NCBI GenBank assembly: GCA_028696515.1
Contig: JAQVGX010000004.1
Location: forward strand, 1 to 36,706
DNA: 36,706 nucleotides
Origin: Candidatus Dojkabacteria bacterium
Lineage (GTDB): Bacteria; Patescibacteriota; Dojkabacteria; JAHIVN01
Direction of reading: 5' to 3'
Shown: in pieces, positions 15,746 to 22,842 of the stretch
How positions within the stretch are numbered: position 1 is the stretch's first letter
How the letters are laid out: the number at the start of each line of letters is the position of its first letter
Made by a program: the position numbers and the translations under genes
The notes under the pieces: model-generated
Told to the model about the DNA's origin: nothing
What the model saw: only the letters and a program-made list of their open reading frames with translations
Database searches by the model: none

Positions 15746-16791
15746 TTAAACATGTCTTTATCATGAACAGAAATAAATACATACACAACGTCCGGCCAAG
15801 CCTGTCTCCGATTAAGGTAAAAAATCCTGTATTTGAAGATAGTAAGGTGCTGGAGAAATTTCTAGAAGAGAGGTTGGGAGGTATCAAACTAGGAAAAGTT
15901 CTGAAAGGGGGAATCGTCTCTCGAGTATATGAGGCTTATTGGAATGATCAAAAGGTAGTTGTGAAACATACTGAAGACTTCCAGCCTCAAGAACCGACAA
16001 TGTTTTTTGAGTCGCGCAGGGGGCACAATTTAGACACGAGAATTCTAAAAAGATTAGCACAAGGTTCAATTTCTGCTCCAAAAGTTTTCAGGCACTTCCC
16101 AAACGTGACAACCACAGTTCTAGAAGACCTGGGAGAATCCGGATATAGATTACTCTCAAATATTATTCTATCAAGATCATTGAGAATTGAGTCTGCTGAA
16201 AAGGTTGGAAGGGAACTGGCTAGACTTATAAAAATAACAAGACAATGGAATAAATTTTATACTGAAGAATCAGCCGAGCAGTGCTTTTACGAAAGAAGCT
16301 TAGAGATGAGGCTTCTCTTGCCCGAGTCTGCCGAATTGCACGAAGATCTTAGAAAGGAATTTACTGGGAATAACAAATACCTGAATTGGCCTGACGGTGA
16401 TCCAAAGAATATATTTATCAAAGATGGGGGAGAATGCTGCTTTATAGATTTCGGTCGATCGAATTTCTCAGATCAAAGATACATTCTTGCAAATTTTCTC
16501 GCCCACATTCTTTTATACTCTTTAGCAGGTTATATTCCCAAGAAACTCGGAATTGCTTATTTTGAAAAGTGCTTTGAATCTTATATGCGCATCTTACCCG
16601 TAGATGAAGATATTTTCACAAAATACCTTGGTATGGAGGTGCTTCACAGATCCTGCGGTAAATGGATTAAAGGGATTTATGAACACAGACAGAAATTACA
16701 GGCGTTAAAGTTTGGTATGACGGTTTTTGAGAACAAAATAAACACTATAGACAGATTAATTCATACTTTTGCTGAAGATGAGAAAATATAG
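15739..16791 (+). CDS. APH-like phosphotransferase (kinase fold)
   Basis: About 350 residues from the ATG at 15739; the ATG at 15763 is an equally possible start. It has the aminoglycoside/choline-kinase fold: a glycine-rich N-lobe (LKGGIVSRVYEAYW), a candidate ATP lysine (KVVVKH), the catalytic loop WPDGDPKNIFI and the metal-binding FIDFG. Aligned to the usual HGDxxPxN loop, catalytic Asp and Asn are present (about D219 and N224), but the His-Gly is replaced by Trp-Pro. The family phosphorylates small molecules such as antibiotics, choline, thioribose or sugars; the substrate here is unknown. It overlaps the next gene by 14 nt, so it is probably in one operon with the two dehydrogenase-like genes under the TrmB regulator. 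Confidence 0.75.
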   Translation: MSIKHVFIMNRNKYIHNVRPSLSPIKVKNPVFEDSKVLEKFLEERLGGIKLGKVLKGGIVSRVYEAYWNDQKVVVKHTEDFQPQEPTMFFESRRGHNLDTRILKRLAQGSISAPKVFRHFPNVTTTVLEDLGESGYRLLSNIILSRSLRIESAEKVGRELARLIKITRQWNKFYTEESAEQCFYERSLEMRLLLPESAELHEDLRKEFTGNNKYLNWPDGDPKNIFIKDGGECCFIDFGRSNFSDQRYILANFLAHILLYSLAGYIPKKLGIAYFEKCFESYMRILPVDEDIFTKYLGMEVLHRSCGKWIKGIYEHRQKLQALKFGMTVFENKINTIDRLIHTFAEDEKI

Positions 16792-17785
16792 ATGCAGTAT
16801 TGCTGATAATGTTCACTTTAGTGAAGATGAGATTGACAGTTTAGGCAGGTTAGTTGACATTGTTCATGTATTTGACAATGAGATAATTCCAAGGACAGAG
16901 GACGAAATTATTCAGAACATTGGCGCTGCGGAGGTAGCAATCTTGGATACCTTGGTTTCGCTTTCACTAAAGATCACCAAAAAATGTCCTTATCTGAAGC
17001 TGATAATCAGAAGCGGAACATCTACAGAGGGTTTGTCGCAAGGACTGTTGCATTCTAGAAAATTATTGATAGCAAATATAGGTGATTATGCTAGTGAGTC
17101 TACGGCCGAGTTTGTATTTGCACAGATACTGACGCTCCTAAGAAAAGTTCATGTAGCAAATCAGTACTCAAAGATGGGAGGGGATGATGTGTATGCTATT
17201 CAAGGAGAACAACTGGCTGGAAAAACGATTGGGATCATTGGGGCAGGCAAGGTTGGCAGTGCGTTACTGCCCATAGCTCGTGGATTTGGTATGAATATTA
17301 GAATCTGCACCAAAAATCCTGGCAGCAATAGAGCAATAAAATTAAGGGTTGAGAAGTTCTCATCTCTTAGAGAAGTTATGTCTGAGGCGGATATCATAGT
17401 ATGTTGCGTCAGACTTGATCCAAGTGAATATTACGGGAGTAAATTCTTGATCGGAAGAAGGGAACTTCAACTAATGAAAGAAAAGGCTTCTCTTATAAGT
17501 ATTTGCGACAGTCTTAACGCAGTTGATATTGGTGCACTTTACGAACTTATTCTCACGAAAGAAATATCTTCTACAGCACTTGACCTGAACCCGTTGCAGT
17601 TAGAGGGAAAGTTCGGGGCAAAGGGAAGGGGCATTGCTGTACTTCCCAATGTTCTTATAACAAGTAATATTGCCTTCAATACAGCCGAAGCTATAAGGCA
17701 GAAAAACAAAGCGACGATTGATGTTGTTAAACGATTTGTAAAGGGAAAAGAATTTAATGTGTTAAATAATAAAGTATGCAAATAA
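16778..17785 (+). CDS. D-2-hydroxyacid-dehydrogenase-fold protein, degenerate active site (copy 1)
   Basis: A 335-residue protein from the ATG at 16778. It has the catalytic/substrate domain split around a Rossmann domain with GAGKVG at 155-160 (GKTIGIIGAGKVGSALLPIA). The family's catalytic Arg (in the motif xSRGxxVD) is Ser (CDSLNAVD, residue 245). The catalytic His of the PH motif is Asn (TSNIAF, residue 297), and the Glu region is altered (ALDLNPLQLE). Normal D-2-hydroxyacid dehydrogenation is therefore doubtful; it may bind NAD(P)H or catalyse something else. The start overlaps the kinase gene by 14 nt, and the 3' end overlaps the next paralogue by 10 nt, a tightly coupled operon. Confidence 0.8.
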   Translation: MRKYRCSIADNVHFSEDEIDSLGRLVDIVHVFDNEIIPRTEDEIIQNIGAAEVAILDTLVSLSLKITKKCPYLKLIIRSGTSTEGLSQGLLHSRKLLIANIGDYASESTAEFVFAQILTLLRKVHVANQYSKMGGDDVYAIQGEQLAGKTIGIIGAGKVGSALLPIARGFGMNIRICTKNPGSNRAIKLRVEKFSSLREVMSEADIIVCCVRLDPSEYYGSKFLIGRRELQLMKEKASLISICDSLNAVDIGALYELILTKEISSTALDLNPLQLEGKFGAKGRGIAVLPNVLITSNIAFNTAEAIRQKNKATIDVVKRFVKGKEFNVLNNKVCK

Positions 17786-18744
17786 GTATAACTGATAATG
17801 TAGCTTTGAAGCCTAGTCATGTTCGAAGTCTCTGCCGTAAAGGGATTTCGGTCGAATATTACGAGAGTATTCCAGAGAACAAGGAAGAACTTATCTCAAG
17901 GCTTAAAAATGCTCAAATTGGAGTGTTCGATTTGGTTTCTAAGATTGATAAAGAAGTCATAGATGTCTGTTCCAAATTAAAATGTCTTATAACCTCATCA
18001 ACAGGGTTTCACAATATTGATGTTGAGTATGCAAGGAAAAGAGGGATAGCTGTCTGCAACTGCCCCGGAGTGTTTTCTCAATCAGTTGCAGAATTTGTTT
18101 TCAGTATGGTTATTTCCCTATGTAGAAATACCAAGCAAATAGCAGAACTGGCGCAAGCAGGTGTTTGGGCGTTCAATTTATTCTGCGGGACTGAAATCAA
18201 GGGTAAAACCTTTGGAGTTATCGGAGCAGGGAATATTGGCAGTCGAGTTATAAAGATAGGACAAGGGCTCGGGATGGAAATCTTAGCTCATACGGCCCAT
18301 CCCTCAAAAGAACGTGCCAATGAGCTTAGACTTGAGAGCTTTGTTTCACTCGATCAACTACTTAGAAAAAGCGATTTTGTTTCCGTACACATCCCTTTGA
18401 ATAGTTCTACAAGGCTTCTGATAGATCAATCAAAACTGAACCTTATGAAGCATTCTGCGATCTTCATCAATACATCACAGCACGAAATTGTCGATATGGA
18501 TTATCTCTATAAAATGCTTCTTACAGAAATGATTGGTGGAGTAGGGCTTGATACGATAAGAATTCACCCAAGAGATTACAAAAAGTCGCCGATATATCTT
18601 TGGGGAATCATGAATATGCCTAATGCGATTGTGACATCAGATATTGCCTGGTATACTAAGGAAGGGTTGGAAAGATTGGCAGAAATGGTGTTAAAGAATA
18701 TTTTTGGGTATATAAAGGGAAAACCGATAAATCTAGTTAGTTGA
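17776..18744 (+). CDS. D-2-hydroxyacid-dehydrogenase-fold protein, degenerate active site (copy 2)
   Basis: A 322-residue paralogue of the preceding protein with the same opening (SITDNVALKPSHVRSLCR against SIADNVHFSEDEIDSLGR), suggesting tandem duplication. The Rossmann motif is GAGNIG (150-155). The catalytic Arg position is Gln (NTSQHEIVD, residue 235) and the catalytic His is Asp (VTSDIAWYT, residue 289). The acidic residue that normally holds the NAD ribose is missing after the motif (ILAHTAHPS), so NADP would be favoured if it binds a cofactor. It ends with a TGA stop. Likely partner or heterodimer subunit of copy 1, by the 10-nt overlap; this is inference. Confidence 0.82.
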   Translation: MQISITDNVALKPSHVRSLCRKGISVEYYESIPENKEELISRLKNAQIGVFDLVSKIDKEVIDVCSKLKCLITSSTGFHNIDVEYARKRGIAVCNCPGVFSQSVAEFVFSMVISLCRNTKQIAELAQAGVWAFNLFCGTEIKGKTFGVIGAGNIGSRVIKIGQGLGMEILAHTAHPSKERANELRLESFVSLDQLLRKSDFVSVHIPLNSSTRLLIDQSKLNLMKHSAIFINTSQHEIVDMDYLYKMLLTEMIGGVGLDTIRIHPRDYKKSPIYLWGIMNMPNAIVTSDIAWYTKEGLERLAEMVLKNIFGYIKGKPINLVS

Positions 18745-18790
18745 AAAGATTGGTGCTGTTATTTCTATTTATCATTCATAACTATATTTT

Positions 18791-19228
18791 ATGAAAAGAT
18801 TATACTTATTAACAAGATATAAAAAGAAGACGAAGACTCTAGAGACATTTGTTTCACAACTTGCTCAGACAAGAGGTCCATATCTTACAACTGGGACATA
18901 TAAAGTTATTTATGCCCAGAATGATAAGGACATTAGCAAGCTTCTCAAAGAAATGTTTTTATTGGAGAAGGGTTGGAAGTATGACAAGGAAATATCACAG
19001 CTTCACAACAATCAAACAGAATATTTCGGGAAGCCAAATGATTACAGATACAGGCTTTATACTATTGATTTTGAAGATTCGGATTATGAGCTCGTAATGT
19101 CAGTAAAAGCCTCGGATGGGCGTGGATATACAGAAAAGGAGAAAAAGCACTTTGCGGATCTGGACAGTTTAAGTACATTCTTATTTGAAAATGCCCAGAT
19201 TGAGCCTTTGAAATATAAATTTGACTGA
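18791..19228 (+). CDS. Hypothetical protein, 145 residues
   Basis: A soluble, Lys- and Tyr-rich protein with alternating strand-like stretches (KRLYLLTRYKK, GTYKVIYAQ, YRYRLYTIDFEDSDYELVMSVKASD). An alpha+beta fold is suggested and the layout is faintly CYTH-like, but no CYTH signature (ExExK) is present and I do not assign a family. It stands 46 nt after the second dehydrogenase-like gene and 6 nt before the hydrolase gene, so it is probably co-transcribed with the latter. Confidence 0.6.
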   Translation: MKRLYLLTRYKKKTKTLETFVSQLAQTRGPYLTTGTYKVIYAQNDKDISKLLKEMFLLEKGWKYDKEISQLHNNQTEYFGKPNDYRYRLYTIDFEDSDYELVMSVKASDGRGYTEKEKKHFADLDSLSTFLFENAQIEPLKYKFD

Positions 19229-19234
19229 GTCTTT

Positions 19235-19777
19235 ATGACTAAAAAAATCCTTCTCCTGCATGCGTGGTTTGCAACTCCAGACTCTCACTGGTATCCCTGG
19301 CTACGGGATGAATTAACCAAGAGGGGTTATGAGGTTGCAGTTCCTTTCCTACGTGACAATGAAAAGCCAACACTTGCAAGTTGGATGAGGAGTGCTCTTA
19401 GAAATCATAAACTCGACAAGAACACACTTGTAATCGGTCATAGCCTCGGAGCTGTCCTAGCCTTAAGGCTTGTGGAACAGACGCGAACTAAAATTGCCGG
19501 ACTCATTACTGTCAGCGGGTGGGATTTTTGGAGTCTTGTTCCCGAGCATAGGACATTTTTTAAAAATAATATTGATCATAAAAGGATAATAGCCAGAACT
19601 TCAAAGAGGACAGTGATTCATGCAGACGACGATCCTTATTTTACAGAATATACTGCACGTGAATTTGCAAAAAGAATTAAGGCAAATTGTATTATACTTA
19701 AGAAAAAGGGACATTTTACAAAGGATAGCGGAGTAATACGTTTTCCTGAACTGATTTGGGAGGTTGAAGCTAAGTGA
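19235..19777 (+). CDS. Alpha/beta hydrolase, RBBP9/YdeN family
   Basis: A 180-residue compact serine hydrolase. The opening strand and oxyanion region (KILLLHAWFATPDSHWYPWL) match RBBP9/YdeN. The nucleophile elbow is VIGHSLGAV (catalytic Ser about residue 70), the acid is in VIHADDDPY and the His in LKKKGHFTK. The length is normal for the family. YdeN-type proteins are esterases of uncertain natural substrate. It starts 6 nt after the 145-residue protein and ends at a 10-bp inverted repeat shared with the convergent regulator. Confidence 0.85.
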   Translation: MTKKILLLHAWFATPDSHWYPWLRDELTKRGYEVAVPFLRDNEKPTLASWMRSALRNHKLDKNTLVIGHSLGAVLALRLVEQTRTKIAGLITVSGWDFWSLVPEHRTFFKNNIDHKRIIARTSKRTVIHADDDPYFTEYTAREFAKRIKANCIILKKKGHFTKDSGVIRFPELIWEVEAK

Positions 19778-19820
19778 CACAATTGTTAAACGATGGTATT
19801 ACGATACTCAAACAATTGTG
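19778..19820. terminator. Inverted repeat filling the gap between convergent genes
   Basis: CACAATTGTT (19778-19787) and AACAATTGTG (19811-19820) form a perfect 10-bp stem with a 23-nt loop. It starts right after one stop codon and ends right before the other. It could act as a bidirectional terminator, though neither side has a long T-tract. Each arm also contains the palindrome CAATTG, so a DNA-binding site is an alternative. Confidence 0.45.
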
Positions 19821-20627
19821 CTACCTGGTCAGACCCTCCCAAATCAGCTCAAATATCTGCCTCTGGCTTCTAGCAATTTCTGTGTTTTTAATCTCGATTC
19901 CGAAAATCTCATCCTCGTGCATACTGTAAAACGAGAAGAATTTGTCATAGATTATTGTATTATAGTTGATCTCCATTTTGGATTTGGGAATTGTGTGCAT
20001 TCTGTAGTTGGTATCAATATACTGTTTAACGTCTGTGAAACTTTTAGAAGATAAGGGACTATTCTGAATTTCTTTGTTATGTATTCCTCGGCGTATATAC
20101 TCAAATCTCAACTTCTCAGCGAAGGTGCGTCCTACATAATCATTCCACGTTCTGCATCCGTATCCAACAACTGGTTCTTTGCCTTCCGCTCGTAACGTAT
20201 TCCATAAAAGCTGTTTTATGCCGGATCTTCCCTCAAAGTAGAGAACTTCGGTTTTACTTCTTTTGTTTGCCTGAATTGAATTTAGATAACCTAACATTTC
20301 AGGAAAAACATGTTCTACTTTTTTCAGATTGTCGATTTTACCTGTAAGAATCATCTCAAGATTCCCGGGATTTTTTGCCTTTATAAGCATACCTCTTACC
20401 CCGACAACTTTTTCAAGAATGCCTTTTCTGATCAGAGATTCTACATATCTGTATATGCTTGTTTTTGGTATTTTTGTTTTTCTTGAAAGCTGGGTTGTTG
20501 AGAGGGAAGGGGACTTCAAGGTCTCAAGGTATATCTCGATCTCCTTTTCATCCAATCCAAGTTGTTTGAGGATTTTTATTACCTTTAATAGGTCCACAAT
20601 ACGGACGACTAATTGATTATATATCAT
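19821..20627 (-). CDS. TrmB-family transcriptional regulator (copy 2)
   Basis: A 268-residue paralogue of the regulator at 14907-15719. It has a winged helix (LKQLGLDEKEIEIYLETLKSPSLS, TKIPKTSIYRYVESLIRKGILEK) and the same C-terminal sensor motif (LYFEGRSGIKQLLWNTLRAEG). It is divergent from the third dehydrogenase-like gene across 103 nt that contain a perfect 12-nt palindrome, a good operator candidate. The repeated pairing of a regulator of this family with a dehydrogenase-fold gene indicates that these proteins sense a substrate, product or cofactor state of that pathway. The start ATG at 20627 is the only sensible one. Confidence 0.85.
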   Translation of the reverse strand: MIYNQLVVRIVDLLKVIKILKQLGLDEKEIEIYLETLKSPSLSTTQLSRKTKIPKTSIYRYVESLIRKGILEKVVGVRGMLIKAKNPGNLEMILTGKIDNLKKVEHVFPEMLGYLNSIQANKRSKTEVLYFEGRSGIKQLLWNTLRAEGKEPVVGYGCRTWNDYVGRTFAEKLRFEYIRRGIHNKEIQNSPLSSKSFTDVKQYIDTNYRMHTIPKSKMEINYNTIIYDKFFSFYSMHEDEIFGIEIKNTEIARSQRQIFELIWEGLTR

Positions 20628-20684
20628 AAACTAGAATACAATATTCGTCAAGATTGTGGTCTCATGATTTGTTTTAACATTTAC

Positions 20685-20696
20685 AAAACTAGTTTT
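20685..20696. promoter_or_regulatory. Perfect 12-nt palindrome, candidate TrmB operator
   Basis: AAAACTAGTTTT lies in the divergent spacer, 35 nt before the dehydrogenase ATG at 20731. A partial copy (AAACTAG) occurs at 20628-20634 next to the regulator start. Position and symmetry fit an operator for copy 2 of the regulator; binding is inferred. Confidence 0.4.
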
Positions 20697-20730
20697 ATAG
20701 TTAGAGAGTTAAATTGTTAGATAGAATATT

Positions 20731-21645
20731 ATGACGGTAATCTTTATTGCGAAAAAGCTAAATATTTCTGAAAAACTAATTCAAGAGCTGGAAAAACATG
20801 CGGATATAGAATTTGTTGAAAAGGCAAGAGTTGATTTCGAAAAAATTAAGGCTTTGAGAAAACCCGGCGCCAAAATGCTGGCTCCGTTCCCAGAACCATT
20901 GGATTGGAAACTTCCCAATGCTATTCTCGATAATATTGCGGAATTAAAAGGTGTGTGTTTGTCTACGACTAGCTTCGACTGGGTAGATGGTGAATTCTTA
21001 AGGAGTAAGGGTATTCCACTTACAAATGTTCCCGGCTGTTCCACAAATGCAGTAGCTGAGGGAGCTATATTTATGATGGTTGCAGTTGCAAGAAGGCTGC
21101 CTATAATTTTAAACTGTAAGGAGTTCGATTATGTGCCTGAAAATGCTCTGGTTGAAGTATGTGGAAAGACAGCGGGCATTATCGGGCTTGGGAACATCGG
21201 AAGCAGAGTTGCAGAATTGGCAAAAAGTCTCGGAATGAATGTGGTTTACTGGTCCAGAAGCTCAAGAAACAGAAGGTTTAGATATCTGTGCTTAAAGAAA
21301 TTATTGAAGACAGCAGATTTTGTTTTTGTTTGTCTTGAGATGAATGAAGATACTGGGAATTTCATTTCGAGCAAAGAGATCAATTCTCTGAAAAATACTA
21401 CGGGTCTGGTGGACGTATCTCACAGAGGCGTTGTAGATTGGAAACATTTGGTAGAGCGGGTAGGGGAAGGAAAGCTATTTGGAGCAGCAAGTGATAATGC
21501 GGAGCAGAGGAACTATTCAGGTAATGTATTTGTAATGCCTCATGTAAACTGGTATACCAAGGAAACCTTGGAAGAGAAGAGTAGAATATGGGTGCAAAGT
21601 ATTTTGTCTGTGATAAAGGGGAAGCCAGAAAACAGAGTGAATTAG
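20731..21645 (+). CDS. D-2-hydroxyacid-dehydrogenase-fold protein (copy 3)
   Basis: A 304-residue member of the same superfamily. The Rossmann motif is GLGNIG (152-157) followed by WSRSS, a pattern that usually favours NADP. The catalytic His is kept (VMPHVNWYT, residue 271) and an acidic region precedes it (SDNAEQ). The usual SRG motif reads VSHRGVVD, so by gapless alignment the Arg position holds His, with Arg next to it (H231-R232). It is closer to a working enzyme than copies 1 and 2. Substrate unknown. It is monocistronic and divergent from TrmB copy 2. Confidence 0.85.
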   Translation: MTVIFIAKKLNISEKLIQELEKHADIEFVEKARVDFEKIKALRKPGAKMLAPFPEPLDWKLPNAILDNIAELKGVCLSTTSFDWVDGEFLRSKGIPLTNVPGCSTNAVAEGAIFMMVAVARRLPIILNCKEFDYVPENALVEVCGKTAGIIGLGNIGSRVAELAKSLGMNVVYWSRSSRNRRFRYLCLKKLLKTADFVFVCLEMNEDTGNFISSKEINSLKNTTGLVDVSHRGVVDWKHLVERVGEGKLFGAASDNAEQRNYSGNVFVMPHVNWYTKETLEEKSRIWVQSILSVIKGKPENRVN

Positions 21646-21780
21646 CAACTGGATAATAGTTATATAATTGTTCAGCAGTTGTTTAACAGTCAAGTTGCAG
21701 AATGAGGCTTGATTTTTGAGAGGGCAGGACATATTGAATGGGTATAATTCTTGATCATCTCATCCAACTTCTTACAACAT

Positions 21781-21809
21781 TTGACAAGTCAACTTTATTT
21801 AGGTATCGT
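21781..21809 (+). promoter_or_regulatory. Promoter of the B12-uptake unit
   Basis: TTGACA (21781-21786), 17-nt spacer, TATCGT (21804-21809). Transcription would begin near 21816, just before a 7-bp hairpin (TCAGCGA 21818-21824 with TCGCTGA 21843-21849) and the riboswitch. Confidence 0.5.
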
Positions 21810-21884
21810 CTGATATGTCAGCGAAATTTCGGAAACGTAATGTCGCTGAAATGCTTTAACAACATTAAATATCTTTATCTAAGG

Positions 21885-22055
21885 CAAGTAGTGGTAAAGT
21901 AGAACACTTTGGCTTTATCACGGGATCAAGATTTATTCCCGGGTGAAATTCCCTCACTGTGCCGCAACAGTTCCCTGCTACGCCAAGGCTTGGCAGGATT
22001 ACAGTCTGAAAACTTAGATGGAGATCATAAAAATTTCTCGAGCAAGAAAGTGGAG
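21885..22055 (+). promoter_or_regulatory. Cobalamin riboswitch (boundaries approximate)
   Basis: The core matches the B12-box class of aptamers: GGGTGAAATTCCC at about 21940-21952 is the conserved GGTGAAATTCC loop. CACTGTGCCGCAACAGT follows at about 21955-21971, matching the conserved CCCGCxACTGT segment. A peripheral hairpin comes next (CCTGC...GCCAAGGCTTGGC...AGG), and then ACAGTCTGAAAACTT near 22002, matching the AGTCxGxAxACC segment. These riboswitches bind adenosyl- or aquocobalamin and lower expression of B12 transport or synthesis genes. Here it leads directly into a DUF4430 protein and an ECF S component, which fits uptake. The core is convincing by eye; the exact class and ends need a covariance model. 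Confidence 0.8.
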
Positions 22056-22075
22056 AACTAAGTTCAGAATGACAT

Positions 22076-22099
22076 AATCCTCTCTTGCGGAGGATTTTT
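22076..22099 (+). terminator. Riboswitch-controlled intrinsic terminator
   Basis: AATCCTC (22076-22082) pairs with GAGGATT (22090-22096) over a 7-nt loop and runs into a T-tract (22095-22099). An upstream segment GCAAGAAAG (22042-22050) can pair 8 of 9 positions with CTCTCTTGC (22080-22088), which would break the terminator. This is the expected terminator/antiterminator arrangement. Confidence 0.7.
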
Positions 22100-22144
22100 G
22101 TTTATGTGTACACTCTGCCCGATTTATTTTTTATCATTTAATAT

Positions 22145-22654
22145 ATGGGCAACTTATTGGGGAAAATTGACTTCAAACAGCTTCGCTGGGGGATTCTTGC
22201 AGGAGTCATAACTGTAGGCTTTATGGCCTTGTCATATAAAGTCGGCTATGACAGGAAGAGCTGTAATGAGCTAGATTTGCTGGACAATCAAACTGCTGAG
22301 GTAACTGACTGGGAAGTAAATATTTATGTTAAGAAGGATTGCACTGATTTCGTTGAGGGGGTAGGTGTTGAGAATGGGAAGGAAATCAGTTCCTTCTGTA
22401 TAACTTTCGAAAAAGGAAAGACGGCATTTGACTATATGAAAAAACTAGCTGAAGAAAGCGAAGAATTCTCGTTCGATTATCAGGAGAGTGATTTTGGTAT
22501 ATTTGTATCATCTGTAAATAATTATCATCCTGACGTAAAAACTAAGTTTTGGGCATTTCTAGTAAATGGAGAGATGAGTATGGTTGGTGTAGGTGATTAT
22601 AAAGTTGTCCCTGGAGATAGGTTGACATTGGAGCTTGAAGATGTAGAATTCTAG
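22145..22654 (+). CDS. Membrane-anchored DUF4430 protein, probable cobalamin-binding
   Basis: A 169-residue protein. An N-terminal membrane helix (GILAGVITVGFMALSYKVGY) anchors an extracellular DUF4430 domain (about residues 50-169). The hallmarks TAFDYMKKLAEE, FGIFVSSVNNYHP, KFWAFLVNGEMSMVGVGDYKV and PGDRLTLELEDVEF are present. DUF4430 resembles the C-terminal domain of transcobalamin and is often found next to B12 or other ECF transport genes. There is no lipobox, so anchoring is by the helix. It is the first gene after the cobalamin riboswitch and terminator, so a role as surface B12-binding protein feeding the S component downstream is inferred. Confidence 0.82.
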   Translation: MGNLLGKIDFKQLRWGILAGVITVGFMALSYKVGYDRKSCNELDLLDNQTAEVTDWEVNIYVKKDCTDFVEGVGVENGKEISSFCITFEKGKTAFDYMKKLAEESEEFSFDYQESDFGIFVSSVNNYHPDVKTKFWAFLVNGEMSMVGVGDYKVVPGDRLTLELEDVEF

Positions 22655-22688
22655 AAATCCGAAATACGAGATTCGAAACTAGAAAAAT
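22654..22688. repeat. Degenerate 7-nt tandem repeat
   Basis: Five consecutive heptamers in exact register starting at the stop codon of the DUF4430 gene: GAAATCC, GAAATAC, GAGATTC, GAAACTA, GAAAAAT. Further ATTCG/CGAAT motifs are scattered through the rest of this spacer up to about 22820. Confidence 0.55.
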
Positions 22689-22842
22689 TATGGTTAACCT
22701 GAATTACGAATTCGTGATTTTACTTATTTAACAGGTTGATTCGAATACAGGCTCGAGTAGCTTTGAAACCGAAGGTCAGGCAAATCAACCTTATTCAGAT
22801 TTGATTCGTAATTCAAATTAGTTAATATTTTAGTAATTACCA

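Noticed and set aside
19764-20054. 96-codon plus-strand frame after the hydrolase
   Set aside because: It is antisense to TrmB copy 2 for most of its length and includes the inverted repeat.
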